Shown here piece by piece: positions 1-8,350 of a stretch of DNA of 64,000 bases. The DNA comes from Nocardia sp. alder85J (GTDB lineage Bacteria; Actinomycetota; Actinomycetes; Mycobacteriales; Mycobacteriaceae). The translations under genes were made by a program, and so were the position numbers. Location: assembly GCF_020176955.2 (NCBI RefSeq), contig NZ_JAIUCZ020000001.1, positions 434,001 through 498,000 on the forward strand, read 5' to 3'. Positions within the stretch are counted from its first letter, which is position 1. Every line of letters begins with the position of its first letter. A model generated the notes under the pieces. The model did no database searches, was not told the origin of the DNA, and was given only the letters and a program-made list of their open reading frames with translations.

Positions 1-434
1 AGGAGCGGTTGCGCCGCGAGGCCGGCGACCTGGCCGGGCATCTGCGTTTCCTGGGCCAGGTGTCCGACCAGGAGAAGGCGTCGGCGATGCGCAGCGCCGA
101 CGTGTACTGCGCGCCCAATATCGGCGGCGAGAGTTTCGGCATCGTGCTGGTGGAGGCGATGGCCGCCGGCACCGCGGTGCTCGCGAGCGATCTGGACGCC
201 TTCCGCCGGGTGCTGCGCGACGGTGCCGCCGGACGGCTGGTGCCGGTGGGCGATTCGGCGGCGCTGGCGGCGGCCCTGGACGACCTGCTCGGTCACCCGC
301 AGCGCCGCGAGGATCTGGTCCGCACCGCGAATCAGGTGGTGGGCGAATACGATTGGCCCGTCGTGGCCGAGCAGATTCTGCGGGTGTACGAGACGGTGAC
401 CGTCGGTGACGCCAGAGTGAGGACCGCCGGATGA
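1..434 (+). CDS. pimA: Phosphatidyl-myo-inositol mannosyltransferase, C-terminal part
   Basis: The gene enters from the left edge, so only about 143 C-terminal residues are present. The visible part is the nucleotide-sugar half of a GT-B fold family 4 glycosyltransferase: the E-x7-E signature lies in GGESFGIVLVEAMAAGTAVL, followed by the usual LVPVGD and ALAAALDDLL segments. PimA transfers mannose from GDP-mannose to phosphatidylinositol at the inner face of the membrane, the first step of PIM/LAM synthesis. The identification rests on these motifs plus the next gene, because in mycobacteria pimA is followed by the same membrane Nudix gene. The stop overlaps the next start (ATGA), suggesting translational coupling. 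Another GT4 mannosyltransferase cannot be excluded from the fragment alone. Confidence 0.85.
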   Translation, partial: ERLRREAGDLAGHLRFLGQVSDQEKASAMRSADVYCAPNIGGESFGIVLVEAMAAGTAVLASDLDAFRRVLRDGAAGRLVPVGDSAALAAALDDLLGHPQRREDLVRTANQVVGEYDWPVVAEQILRVYETVTVGDARVRTAG

Positions 435-1471
435 TCACCTTCTCCGCGACCGCGATCCTGATCCTCGCGCTGGTCGCGGCGGCCCTGGTCGCGGTCGGCG
501 TCTGGGCGTACTCGACCGCGAACCGGCTGGACCGGCTGCACGTCCGCGGTGACCAGGCCCGGCACGCCCTGGAGTACGCCCTGGCCCGGCGGGCGGTGGT
601 GGTCCGCACGGTCGCGGTGGCGGTGGGCGGCGCCGGGGAGGCCTCGGCCGAGCAGGCGAAACAGCTTGTGGCCCTGGCCGATCGCGCCGAGCGCGCGGAC
701 TGGGCCGATCGGGAGACCGCGGAGAATCAGCTCGCCGCCGCGGTGTCCTCGCTCGACATCACCGGCCTGCCCGCCCAGCTGGTCGCCGAGTTGGCCGACG
801 CCGAGGCACGGGTGCTGATCGCCCGCCGCTTCCACAACGACGCCGTCCGCGACACCCTCGCGCTGCGCACCCGCCGCCCGGTGCGATTGCTGCACCTCGG
901 CGGTACCGCCCCGCTACCCACCTATTTCGAGATCACCGAGCGGGTCACCCCGGCCGCGGGCACCGGCCTGGAGGTCGACAGCGTCCGCACCTCCGCGCGG
1001 GTGGTGTTGCTCGACGAATCCGGCCGGGTGCTGCTGATGCGCGGCAACGACCCGATGACCCCGGACGTGCCGTTCTGGTTCACCGTCGGCGGCGGCGTGG
1101 AACCGGGCGAGACGCTGCGCGCGGCCGCGGTGCGGGAACTGTGGGAGGAGACCGGCCTGGCCCTGGACTCCTCGGCGCTGCGCGGGCCGATCTGGCGCCG
1201 GGTCGCCGTGTTCCCGTTCAACGGGGAGCTGATCCGCTCCGAGGAGCTGTTCTTCGTGACCCGGGTCGCCTCCTTCGATCCGGCCCCCACCGGCCTCACC
1301 GTGCTGGAACGGCGCAGCATCAGCGGCAACAAATGGTGTGCGCCCGCGGACATCGTGTCCCTGGACGCCGCCGGCGAGGCGGTGTACCCGTACGAACTGG
1401 ACCGCTTGCTGCCCGAGGCGGTGGCGGCCGCCGCGGGAGATTCCCACCCCGAGGTACGTTCGATCCGCTGA
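431..1471 (+). CDS. Membrane-anchored Nudix hydrolase
   Basis: 346 aa. An N-terminal membrane helix (about residues 7-27) is followed by a LemA-like helical segment (about 30-150) and a Nudix domain. The complete Nudix box G-x5-E-x7-REL-x-EE-x-GL runs from G221 to L243, so the metal-binding glutamates are present and hydrolysis of a nucleoside-diphosphate-linked substrate is expected; the substrate cannot be told from sequence. It overlaps pimA by four bases and corresponds in position and architecture to the membrane Nudix protein beside pimA in Mycobacterium tuberculosis (Rv2609c). Its role may be linked to the GDP-mannose-using neighbour, but that is inference. Confidence 0.88.
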   Translation: MITFSATAILILALVAAALVAVGVWAYSTANRLDRLHVRGDQARHALEYALARRAVVVRTVAVAVGGAGEASAEQAKQLVALADRAERADWADRETAENQLAAAVSSLDITGLPAQLVAELADAEARVLIARRFHNDAVRDTLALRTRRPVRLLHLGGTAPLPTYFEITERVTPAAGTGLEVDSVRTSARVVLLDESGRVLLMRGNDPMTPDVPFWFTVGGGVEPGETLRAAAVRELWEETGLALDSSALRGPIWRRVAVFPFNGELIRSEELFFVTRVASFDPAPTGLTVLERRSISGNKWCAPADIVSLDAAGEAVYPYELDRLLPEAVAAAAGDSHPEVRSIR

Positions 1472-1588
1472 TCGCGGGGTACTACCGAGCGGAAGCTGTG
1501 AGTCGCCCCACCGTCGTGACCGATCGGTTATCGTCGGAGGCGACAGCGCCGCCGGATTCGGCGGCGACCTGATGAAGGTGAGGTCCCC

Positions 1589-1687
1589 GTGCCGATGTCG
1601 TACATCCTGCACGACTTTCTGCTGCCCTACCTCGGGGAAGAGGCGGCGACGTACTGGGCGACGGTGTTCGTGATCGACCCGCTGTGA
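1589..1687 (+). CDS. Candidate small protein, 32 aa
   Basis: A GTG (or in-frame ATG at 1595) opens a 32-codon frame in the 390-bp gap between the Nudix gene and pdxS. A purine-rich stretch (GAAGGTGAGG, 1574-1583) sits five bases before the GTG. The predicted peptide is hydrophobic and aromatic (begins MPMSYILHDFLLPY, ends VFVIDPL), unlike typical noise in this GC-rich DNA. I do not recognise it. The rest of the gap holds no other frame I would support, apart from the pdxS control region. Confidence 0.3.
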   Translation: MPMSYILHDFLLPYLGEEAATYWATVFVIDPL

Positions 1688-1768
1688 CGGCTGCGCCGGT
1701 TGCGGGCGGCTAGCCTTCACCGGTGGTGGTGGCCGCCCGGCGGGCGCGGTGAGGGTCCAGTGCCGTCC

Positions 1769-1806
1769 AACTGGCTATCAAGTGGCCTGATCGGGCTGCC
1801 TACAAT
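1769..1806 (+). promoter_or_regulatory. Putative pdxS promoter with PdxR-like direct repeats
   Basis: TACAAT at 1801-1806 is a good -10 element 55 bases before the pdxS GTG. Just upstream are two similar blocks, AACTGGCTA (1769-1777) and CAAGTGGCCTGA (1779-1790). They resemble the AAAGTGGWCTA boxes bound by MocR-type PdxR regulators at pdxST promoters in other Gram-positives. No pdxR gene is in this window, so the regulator link is inference. Confidence 0.35.
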
Positions 1807-1861
1807 CGAGGTGTTCGCATTCGCGTGACCCCGATTGGCCCCGATGACCCAGGAGTTTGCC

Positions 1862-2782
1862 GTGACCGAGACCACCCCCGCCGTTTCCCCGAACGGAGCG
1901 ACCGGCACCGGTACCGCCCGCGTGAAGCGGGGTATGGCGGAGATGCTCAAGGGCGGCGTGATCATGGACGTCGTCACGGCGGAGCAGGCCAAGATCGCCG
2001 AGGACGCCGGTGCGGTGGCCGTCATGGCGCTGGAGCGGGTGCCCGCCGACATCCGCTCGCAGGGTGGTGTCGCGCGGATGAGCGATCCGGATCTGATCGA
2101 CGGCATCATCGAGGCGGTGTCCATCCCGGTGATGGCGAAGGCCCGGATCGGTCATTTCGTCGAGGCGCAGGTGTTGCAGAGCCTGGGCGTCGACTACATC
2201 GACGAGTCCGAGGTGCTGACCCCCGCCGACTACGAGCACCACATCGACAAGTGGCAGTTCACCGTGCCGTTCGTGTGCGGGGCCACCAACCTGGGTGAGG
2301 CGCTGCGCCGAATCACCGAGGGCGCGGCCATGATTCGCTCCAAGGGCGAGGCCGGCACCGGCGACGTGTCCAACGCCACCACCCACATGCGCAAGATTCG
2401 CGGCGAGATCCGCCGCCTGACCTCGCTGGCCGAGGACGAACTCTACGTCGCCGCCAAGGAGTTGCAGGCGCCCTACGAGCTGGTCCGCGAGATCGCCGCC
2501 ACGGGCAAGCTCCCGGTCGTGCTGTTCACCGCCGGTGGCATCGCGACCCCGGCCGACGCCGCCATGATGATGCAGCTGGGCGCCGAGGGCGTGTTCGTCG
2601 GCTCCGGCATCTTCAAGTCCGGCAACCCGGCCGAGCGGGCCGCCGCCATCGTCAAGGCCACCACCTTCTACGACGACCCGGACGTGCTGGCCAAGGTCTC
2701 GCGCGGCCTGGGTGAGGCGATGGTCGGCATCAACGTCGAGGAGATCCCGGAGCCGCACCGCCTCGCCGAGCGCGGTTGGTGA
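1862..2782 (+). CDS. pdxS: Pyridoxal 5'-phosphate synthase subunit PdxS
   Basis: 306 aa. PdxS condenses ribose 5-phosphate, glyceraldehyde 3-phosphate and ammonia (from PdxT) into PLP in the cytoplasm, as a dodecamer of TIM barrels. The sequence is typical: [17 protein letters not shown] near the N-terminus, the [13 protein letters not shown] and [12 protein letters not shown] strands with the catalytic lysines, and the phosphate-binding stretch [19 protein letters not shown]. The start chosen is GTG 1862 because AGGAG lies six bases upstream; TTG 1835 and ATG 1844 are in frame but less likely. Its partner pdxT is not adjacent but about 3.9 kb away on the opposite strand, unlike the mycobacterial arrangement. 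Confidence 0.97.
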   Translation: MTETTPAVSPNGATGTGTARVKRGMAEMLKGGVIMDVVTAEQAKIAEDAGAVAVMALERVPADIRSQGGVARMSDPDLIDGIIEAVSIPVMAKARIGHFVEAQVLQSLGVDYIDESEVLTPADYEHHIDKWQFTVPFVCGATNLGEALRRITEGAAMIRSKGEAGTGDVSNATTHMRKIRGEIRRLTSLAEDELYVAAKELQAPYELVREIAATGKLPVVLFTAGGIATPADAAMMMQLGAEGVFVGSGIFKSGNPAERAAAIVKATTFYDDPDVLAKVSRGLGEAMVGINVEEIPEPHRLAERGW

Positions 2783-2805
2783 GCGCGGCGTAGCCGGAAA
2801 CGTTG

Positions 2806-2838
2806 CGGCCGTCCACCGTTGCGGTGGGCGGCTGTTTT
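2806..2838 (+). terminator. Intrinsic terminator after pdxS
   Basis: GCCGTCCACCG (2808-2818) pairs with CGGTGGGCGGC (2822-2832) across a 3-nt loop, with one G-U pair, and extends by two more pairs. TGTTTT follows. The rest of the gap to 3027 shows nothing I can call. Confidence 0.65.
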
Positions 2839-3027
2839 CCGTCGCTCGGGCCGGATCGCGCTGGCTACCAGCGGCCATGGTGCGGGCCGGCCGGTCGAGT
2901 GTGGCGACCGGCGATCGTGTGCGGTGACCCTACCGCCGTATCGTGTCGCGTTCGCTGTGGTGGCGCGAATTTCGCTGACGATGTCAGTCGGCCGGGCGCT
3001 GTGCGGTCCGAAACACTCGGTATCTCT

Positions 3028-4020
3028 TCATGATTCGCTGAGCGCTGTGGCCGCTACCGTGCTGCGTGGCGTGGTGCGGAAGGTGCGGCGGTAGGTCTGG
3101 GGGGAGACGCCGATGGCCTCGTGCAGGTGCTGGCGCAGGGAGGCGCCGGTGGCGAAGCCGACCTCGGAGGCGACCCGGTCGATCGGAAGGTCGGTGGCCT
3201 CCAGCAGTTCCCGGGCGCGGAACACGCGTTGCTGGATGAGCCAGCGGCCGGGACTGACGCCGACCTCGTCGCGGAAACGGCGGGCGAGGGTGCGGCCGCT
3301 CATTCCGGCGTGGCGGGCCAGATCGGCCAGGGTCAGTGGCAGATTCAGGTGCTGGAGGGCCCAGGTGCGGGCCTCGGCGGTGCCGGTTGAAGTGCTGCGC
3401 GGGACGGGCTGCTCGATGTACTGGGCCTGGCCGCCCTCGCGCCACGGCGGGACCACACAGCGGCGGGCCACCGCGTTCGCCACCTCGCTGCCGTGGTCGA
3501 CGCGGATCAGGTGCAGGCAGAGGTCCAGTCCGGCCGCGGCTCCCGCCGAGGTGAGAATGCTGCCGTCGTCGACGTAGAGCACGTCCGGATCGACGCGGAC
3601 GCGGGGGAACGCGGCGCGGAAACGGTCGGTGGCGTCCCAGTGGGTGGTGGCCGCGCGGTCGTCCAGCAGTCCGGCGGCGGCGAGCACCGTCGCGCCTGTG
3701 CAGATCGATACCAGCCTGGCGTGCGGCGGGATTCGGGTCAATGCCGCCGAAAGCTCCGGGGGCAGGCCGTCTTTCAGGATCGAACGGACGTCGCAGGGCG
3801 GAATCATTACGGTGTCGGCGGTTTCCAGCGCCGCAGCGTCGTGCCGGACGGCGATGTCGAAATCGCTGCCGGAGCGGACCGGGCGGCCGTCGACCGAGCA
3901 GGTGCGGACCTCGTAGCGGCCGTCGGCGGAACCGAACACCCGGGTCGGAATACCGAGTTCGAACGGGTACACGCCGTCGAGCGCCAGCACGACGACACGG
4001 TGGGGCACCGGAACACGCAT
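3028..4020 (-). CDS. GlxA-family AraC-type transcriptional regulator
   Basis: 330 aa. The N-terminal half is a DJ-1/PfpI-like domain (about 8-185), with the conserved nucleophile-elbow sequence VSICTGATVLAAAGLL and the following THW. The C-terminal half is an AraC double helix-turn-helix (about 225-315), with LTLADLARHAGMSGRTLARRF as first HTH and VASEVGFATGASLRQHL as second. This architecture is that of FtrA/GlxA regulators, which usually activate or repress a neighbouring catabolic or stress gene. It is divergent from the oxidoreductase gene at 4091, with a short gap containing a palindrome, so that gene is the likely target (inference). The ligand is unknown. Confidence 0.9.
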   Translation of the reverse strand: MRVPVPHRVVVLALDGVYPFELGIPTRVFGSADGRYEVRTCSVDGRPVRSGSDFDIAVRHDAAALETADTVMIPPCDVRSILKDGLPPELSAALTRIPPHARLVSICTGATVLAAAGLLDDRAATTHWDATDRFRAAFPRVRVDPDVLYVDDGSILTSAGAAAGLDLCLHLIRVDHGSEVANAVARRCVVPPWREGGQAQYIEQPVPRSTSTGTAEARTWALQHLNLPLTLADLARHAGMSGRTLARRFRDEVGVSPGRWLIQQRVFRARELLEATDLPIDRVASEVGFATGASLRQHLHEAIGVSPQTYRRTFRTTPRSTVAATALSES

Positions 4021-4040
4021 GGCACGATCCTATCGAAGAG

Positions 4041-4054
4041 TGGCAATCATGCCA
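4041..4054. promoter_or_regulatory. Inverted repeat, candidate operator
   Basis: TGGCA-ATCA-TGCCA is a perfect 5-bp inverted repeat in the 70-bp gap between the divergent GlxA-like regulator and the oxidoreductase. AraC proteins often use direct repeats, so this assignment is tentative. Confidence 0.4.
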
Positions 4055-4090
4055 TTTTCCCGGTGGGCCCGCGGACGGCATGCTGGGTAC

Positions 4091-5053
4091 ATGAGCACAT
4101 ACCCGATACCGGAAACCATGCGTGCCATCAGCCAGGACCGCCTCGGCGGACCCGAAGTACTGCACGAGATCGAACTCCCGGTGCCGCAGCCGGGCCCGAG
4201 CGAGATCCTGGTCCGGGTGCGGGCCACCGCCCTCAACCCGACCGACTGGGGGCATCGCGCCAAGCCCGGCCTGTTCCTGGGCCCGCCGCCGTTCGTGCTG
4301 GGCTGGGACGTCTCCGGTGTGGTGGCGGCGACCGGCGTCGGCGTCACGCTGTTCCGTCCCGGTGACGAGGTGTTCGGCATGCTGCCGTATCCGCACGGGA
4401 ACGGGGCCGCGGCCGAATACGTCGTGGGCCCGACCCGCGCCTTCGCCCGCAAGCCGCGCAACCTCGACCACGTGCAGGCCGCGGCGGTCCCGCTGGCCGC
4501 GCTGACCGCCCGGCAGGCGCTGGTCGACACCGCGAATCTGCAAGCGGGACAACGAGTGCTGATCCACGCCGCCGCCGGCGGAGTGGGGCATCTGGCGGTG
4601 CAGATCGCGAAGTCGCTGGGCGCGTACGTGATCGGCACGGCCAGTGCCGCCAATCACGACTTCCTGCGCGGCATCGGGGTGGACGAGCCGATCGATTACC
4701 GCACAGTGGATTTCGCGGAGGAGGTGCGCGACGTCGACGTGGTCGTGGACGCGATCACCGCCGAGACCGCCATCCGCTCACTGCGCACCCTGCGACCGGG
4801 CGGCGTGGTGGTGAGCCTGCGGGCCCGGGGCGCGGACGGTCTGCTCGCCGCCGCCGAGGCCGCGGACCGCCGTGCCGAAATCCTGCTGGTGGAGGCCGAT
4901 CACGCGGGCATGGCCGCGCTCACCGACCTGGTGGAGTCCGGCGGACTGCGCCCGACGATCGCGGGAGTGTTCCCGCTGGCCGAGGCCGCCAAGGCGCACG
5001 CACTCGGCGAAACCGGCCGCACCGTCGGCAAATTGGTGCTGACGGTCGACTGA
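4091..5053 (+). CDS. Zinc-independent MDR oxidoreductase (quinone reductase/zeta-crystallin type)
   Basis: 320 aa. N-terminal GroES-like domain (MRAISQDRLGGPEVL onward, with ALNPTDW) and a Rossmann domain with the nucleotide-binding stretch LIHAAAGGVGHLAVQIAKSLGA, the pattern of NADP-dependent quinone oxidoreductase-like medium-chain reductases. The ligands of the catalytic and structural zinc sites are absent, as in the quinone reductase branch. The start ATG 4091 matches the usual beginning of the family; an in-frame ATG at 4019 lies inside the promoter region of the divergent regulator gene. It is probably controlled by that regulator. The substrate is not predictable. Confidence 0.88.
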   Translation: MSTYPIPETMRAISQDRLGGPEVLHEIELPVPQPGPSEILVRVRATALNPTDWGHRAKPGLFLGPPPFVLGWDVSGVVAATGVGVTLFRPGDEVFGMLPYPHGNGAAAEYVVGPTRAFARKPRNLDHVQAAAVPLAALTARQALVDTANLQAGQRVLIHAAAGGVGHLAVQIAKSLGAYVIGTASAANHDFLRGIGVDEPIDYRTVDFAEEVRDVDVVVDAITAETAIRSLRTLRPGGVVVSLRARGADGLLAAAEAADRRAEILLVEADHAGMAALTDLVESGGLRPTIAGVFPLAEAAKAHALGETGRTVGKLVLTVD

Positions 5054-5069
5054 AGCGGGGACACAGGCG

Positions 5070-5118
5070 AATCGGCGACGGCCGCTCCCTCGTGCGAGAG
5101 GAGCGGCCGTCGCCGATT
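5070..5118. terminator. Bidirectional terminator hairpin
   Basis: A perfect 19-bp stem (5070-5088 with 5100-5118, arms AATCGGCGACGGCCGCTCC and its complement) with an 11-nt loop lies between the convergent ends of the oxidoreductase and yebC. It has no clear T-run. Confidence 0.75.
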
Positions 5119-5135
5119 GTGGAAACCGTTGGGGC

Positions 5136-5888
5136 TCAGTCGTCGAGCTGGGCGAGGACCTCGTCGGAGACGTCGACGTTGGTGTACACGTTCTGTACGT
5201 CGTCGCAGTCCTCCAGGGCGTCGACCAGCTTGAACACCTTGCGGGCCAGTTCGGCGTCGGCGGCGACCGACACCGAGGGCTGGAAGCCGGATTCGGCGGA
5301 GGTGTAGTCGATGCCGGCGTCCTGGAGGGCGGTGCGCACCGCGATCAGATCACCGGGCTCGGAGATGATCTCGAACTCGTCGCCGAGGTCGTTGACGTCC
5401 TCGGCGCCCGCGTCGAGCACCGCGCCGAGCACATCGTCCTCGGACAGGCCGTTCTTCTCCAGGGTGACCACACCCTTGCGGCCGAACAGGTAGGACACCG
5501 AACCCGGGTCCGCCATGTTGCCGCCGTTGCGGGTGACGGCCACCCGCACCTCGCCGGCGGCGCGGTTGCGGTTGTCGGTGAGGCACTCGACCAGGACCGC
5601 CACGCCGCCGGGGCCGTAGCCCTCGTACATGATGGTCTGCCAGTCGGCGCCGCCGGCTTCCTCGCCGCCGCCGCGCTTGCGGGCCCGCTCGATGTTGTCC
5701 AACGGCACCGAGCTCTTGCGCGCCTTCTGGATGGCGTCGTACAGCGTCGGGTTTCCTCCAGGGTCACCACCGCCCGTGCGGGCCGCGACTTCGATGTTCT
5801 TGATCAGCTTGGCGAAGAGCTTGCCGCGCTTGGCATCGATGCCGGCCTTCTTGTGCTTCGTGGTGGCCCATTTGGAGTGGCCGCTCAT
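5136..5888 (-). CDS. yebC: YebC/PmpR family regulatory protein
   Basis: 250 aa, full length. It begins [25 protein letters not shown], the highly conserved YebC/TACO1 start, and continues with [20 protein letters not shown] and the [14 protein letters not shown] signature. Family members are reported both as DNA-binding regulators and as translation factors that help ribosomes through proline stretches. It is last in the tesB-pdxT-yebC order on the minus strand, the same transcription order as in mycobacteria, where yebC lies a few genes before ruvC. Confidence 0.95.
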   Translation of the reverse strand: MSGHSKWATTKHKKAGIDAKRGKLFAKLIKNIEVAARTGGGDPGGNPTLYDAIQKARKSSVPLDNIERARKRGGGEEAGGADWQTIMYEGYGPGGVAVLVECLTDNRNRAAGEVRVAVTRNGGNMADPGSVSYLFGRKGVVTLEKNGLSEDDVLGAVLDAGAEDVNDLGDEFEIISEPGDLIAVRTALQDAGIDYTSAESGFQPSVSVAADAELARKVFKLVDALEDCDDVQNVYTNVDVSDEVLAQLDD

Positions 5889-6004
5889 TCCCTACTTCCT
5901 TCACGTCGGTTGCTCGAGGTCCGGGCGGACAACTGTGCCAGTCTACTGTCCCGCCGGTAGCGGCCCGTCCCACCGGGGCCGCTACCGCTGTTCCGCCGTG
6001 GCGG

Positions 6005-6634
6005 CTACCGCTGCGCGCCCACCCCGCCGCGGACCACGGTGTCGACCAGCAGGCGATGGAAACGCAGGTCACCGGTCACCTCGGGGTGGAACGAACTGGC
6101 CAGCACCGCACCCTGCCGTACCGCCACGATACGACCGGAGAACGGACCGTCGGGCACCCGGGCCAGCACCTCGACGCCGTCACCGGCCCGCTCCACCCAG
6201 GGTGCCCGGATGAACACCGCGCGCATCGGCCCGCCGTCGAGACCGGTGACGTCCAGATCGGTTTCGAAGGAGTCCACCTGGCGGCCGAAGGCGTTGCGCC
6301 GCACCGTCATATCGATGCCGTGCAGGGTCCGCATATCGGGCCGGGTGTCGAGCACCTCGGAGGCCAGCATGATCATGCCCGCACACGAGCCGAACGCGGG
6401 CATCCCCTCGCGCAGCCGCTGCCGCAGCGGTTCCAGCAGTTCGAACACCTGGAGCAGCTTGCTGATGGTGGTCGACTCACCGCCGGGGAGCACCAGCCCG
6501 TCCACCTCGGCCAGTTCGGCGGCCCGGCGCACGGTGACGGCGTTCGCCCCGCATTCGGCCAGCGCCCGGAAATGCTCGCGCACATCGCCCTGCAGGCCCA
6601 GCACGCCAATCGTCGGTGTCACGAAAACGAGCAT
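6005..6634 (-). CDS. pdxT: Pyridoxal 5'-phosphate synthase glutaminase subunit PdxT
   Basis: 209 aa. PdxT releases ammonia from glutamine and channels it to PdxS. The class I glutamine amidotransferase triad is visible: the cysteine in [13 protein letters not shown], and the histidine and glutamate in [16 protein letters not shown] forms the oxyanion region and [16 protein letters not shown] is typical of PdxT. The start could be ATG 6634 or GTG 6622; the latter gives the more usual [13 protein letters not shown], and neither has a clear ribosome binding site. It sits between tesB and yebC and is separated from pdxS by an inversion. Confidence 0.95.
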   Translation of the reverse strand: MLVFVTPTIGVLGLQGDVREHFRALAECGANAVTVRRAAELAEVDGLVLPGGESTTISKLLQVFELLEPLRQRLREGMPAFGSCAGMIMLASEVLDTRPDMRTLHGIDMTVRRNAFGRQVDSFETDLDVTGLDGGPMRAVFIRAPWVERAGDGVEVLARVPDGPFSGRIVAVRQGAVLASSFHPEVTGDLRFHRLLVDTVVRGGVGAQR

Positions 6635-6696
6635 AGGCGCAGGCCACGGGCGGCTTTTCCGCGCCCGGCGGTGTGTTCCCGGTCACCCGGCCGTGA

Positions 6697-7518
6697 TCAC
6701 TGGTCGCGCAGGTAGCGGATCATGCCCTCCTGCATGACGCAGGCGACGAGTTCGCCGTCCTCTTTGTAGATGCGGCCGCCGGTGAGGCCGCGGCCGCAGC
6801 CCGCCGACGGGGAGAACTGGTCGTACAGCAGCCACTGATCGGCGCGGAACGGACGCAGGAACCACATGGCGTGATCCAGCGAGGCCGTCTGGGTGTGCGC
6901 GTCGGGGTGTGGGACCAGCGAACTGCTGAGCAACGACATGTCGCTCATGTAGGCGAGCGTGCAGACGTGGAACAGCGGATCGTCGGGCAGCGGATGCCGG
7001 TAGCGGAACCACATCTGCTGCTGCGCGGCCAGACCCTTGTTGTGCGACACCTGATTCTGAGGGACGGAGCGGATGTCCCAGTGCTCCCACTCCCGCATCC
7101 GCCAGGCGCGCTCAACGCTGTAGGCCGCGCTGTCCATCGGAATGTCCTGTGGCCCCGGCACTTCCGGCATCGCGTCCTGATGGCCGGGACCCTCGTCGCC
7201 GACGTGGAAGGAGGCCGACATGGTGAATATCGCCTCGCCGTTCTGCACGCCCGTCACCCGGCGGGTGCTGAACGAGCGGCCGTCGCGGATGCGTTCGACC
7301 AGGTAGACGGTGGGTTCGGCCGGATTCCCGGGCCGCAGGAAGTAACCGTGCAGGGAATGCACCTCGAAGCGAGGTTCGACGGTGCGCACCGCGGCGACGA
7401 GCGCCTGCCCGGCAACCTGGCCGCCGAAGGTCCGGGCCAGCTGGGTCTCGACCGACGCGCCACGGAAGATGTCCCGCTCCAGCCGTTCGATCTCCAGGGC
7501 CTCCTCGATCGTGGCCAT
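6697..7518 (-). CDS. tesB: Acyl-CoA thioesterase II
   Basis: 273 aa with two hot-dog domains. It hydrolyses acyl-CoA to free fatty acid and CoA. The aspartate in TLAYMSDMSLL, the threonine in HTQTASLDHAMWFLRPF and the glutamine in LLYDQFSPSAGCGRGL fit the D-T-Q catalytic set known from E. coli TesB. The N-terminal FGGQVAGQALVAA and LHGYFLRPGNP segments are also family signatures. It is first of the minus-strand tesB-pdxT-yebC set and divergent from the kinase-like gene at 7583. Confidence 0.94.
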   Translation of the reverse strand: MATIEEALEIERLERDIFRGASVETQLARTFGGQVAGQALVAAVRTVEPRFEVHSLHGYFLRPGNPAEPTVYLVERIRDGRSFSTRRVTGVQNGEAIFTMSASFHVGDEGPGHQDAMPEVPGPQDIPMDSAAYSVERAWRMREWEHWDIRSVPQNQVSHNKGLAAQQQMWFRYRHPLPDDPLFHVCTLAYMSDMSLLSSSLVPHPDAHTQTASLDHAMWFLRPFRADQWLLYDQFSPSAGCGRGLTGGRIYKEDGELVACVMQEGMIRYLRDQ

Positions 7519-7582
7519 GTGTCGTCCTTCCCTCGGCGGTCCAGCTCAGGCTACGGCACGGCGAATCGGACATGATGGATCG

Positions 7583-8200
7583 GTGCCCGAGTACTCCGCC
7601 ATCACCACCGAGGCCCTGATCGAATTGGTCACCGCGCGCGCCGCGGCCCGCGGCGGCCATGTGACGGTCGCCGTCGACGGGGCCGATGCCGCCGATCCGG
7701 TGGTCTTCGCGGAGCGGGTCGCCGACCGGCTGCACACCCGCGGGCGGCCTGCGGCGGTGGTGTCACTGCACGATTTCGTCCGGCCGGCCTCGCTGCGCTA
7801 CGAGTTCGGCCGCGACGAGATGTCCTACCGGACAGCCTGGTTCGACTATGCCGGGTTGAATCGGGAAGTGCTGCAAGCATTACGCCAAGAGGATCGCTGG
7901 CTGCCCGCGCTGTGGGACGAGCGTACCGATCGGTCGGCGCGAGCGCGAAGTGTTGCCGCGCAAGGGGATACGGTGTTGCTGGTGGCGGGTCCGATGCTGT
8001 TCGGCCGTGGTCTGGACTTCGATCTCGGGGTCGAACTGCGGCTGTCGGAGGGGGCGCTGCGCCGCGCGGCCGACCCCGACGCCGCGTTCACCACCGACGC
8101 GTTGCTGCGGCACCGCCGGGATGCGGGGGAGGAGGCGGACATCCTGGTCGCCTGGGACCATCGCGACCGGCCCGCCGTGCGGGTGCGGCAGGACCGCTGA
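7583..8200 (+). CDS. Uridine kinase-like protein with a degenerate P-loop
   Basis: 205 aa. Overall it resembles the actinobacterial uridine/phosphoribulokinase-like family: HVTVAVDGADAADPV at the first strand, then AAVVSLHDFVRPASLRYEFGRD and SYRTAWFDYAGLNREVLQAL. The Walker A motif expected as G-x4-G-K-T is instead G33-A-D-A-A-D38-P39-V40, so the glycine, the phosphate-binding lysine and the Thr/Ser are all replaced. Kinase activity is therefore doubtful; it could be a pseudoenzyme or bind a ligand differently. GTG 7583 is the start that fits the family N-terminus. It is divergent from tesB with a 64-bp gap. Confidence 0.75.
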   Translation: MPEYSAITTEALIELVTARAAARGGHVTVAVDGADAADPVVFAERVADRLHTRGRPAAVVSLHDFVRPASLRYEFGRDEMSYRTAWFDYAGLNREVLQALRQEDRWLPALWDERTDRSARARSVAAQGDTVLLVAGPMLFGRGLDFDLGVELRLSEGALRRAADPDAAFTTDALLRHRRDAGEEADILVAWDHRDRPAVRVRQDR

Positions 8201-8300
8201 GTCGCGGACCTGCGGAGCGCGGAAGTCGCGGCGGCACTGCCCGAGTCGTGGGCGGCGGCACTGCCGGGTCGCGGGTGACGGTGGCGTCGGGGGCGGAAAG

Positions 8301-8340
8301 CCGAGAGCCGCCCGGCAGGATCCTGCCGGGCGGCTCTCGG
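8301..8340. terminator. Bidirectional terminator, 40-bp perfect palindrome
   Basis: The 20-nt arm starting CCGAGAGCCGCCC (8301-8320) is perfectly self-complementary to 8321-8340, between the convergent kinase-like and esterase genes. As RNA it would fold with a tight central loop. Confidence 0.7.
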
Positions 8341-8350
8341 GGAGGGTGCG

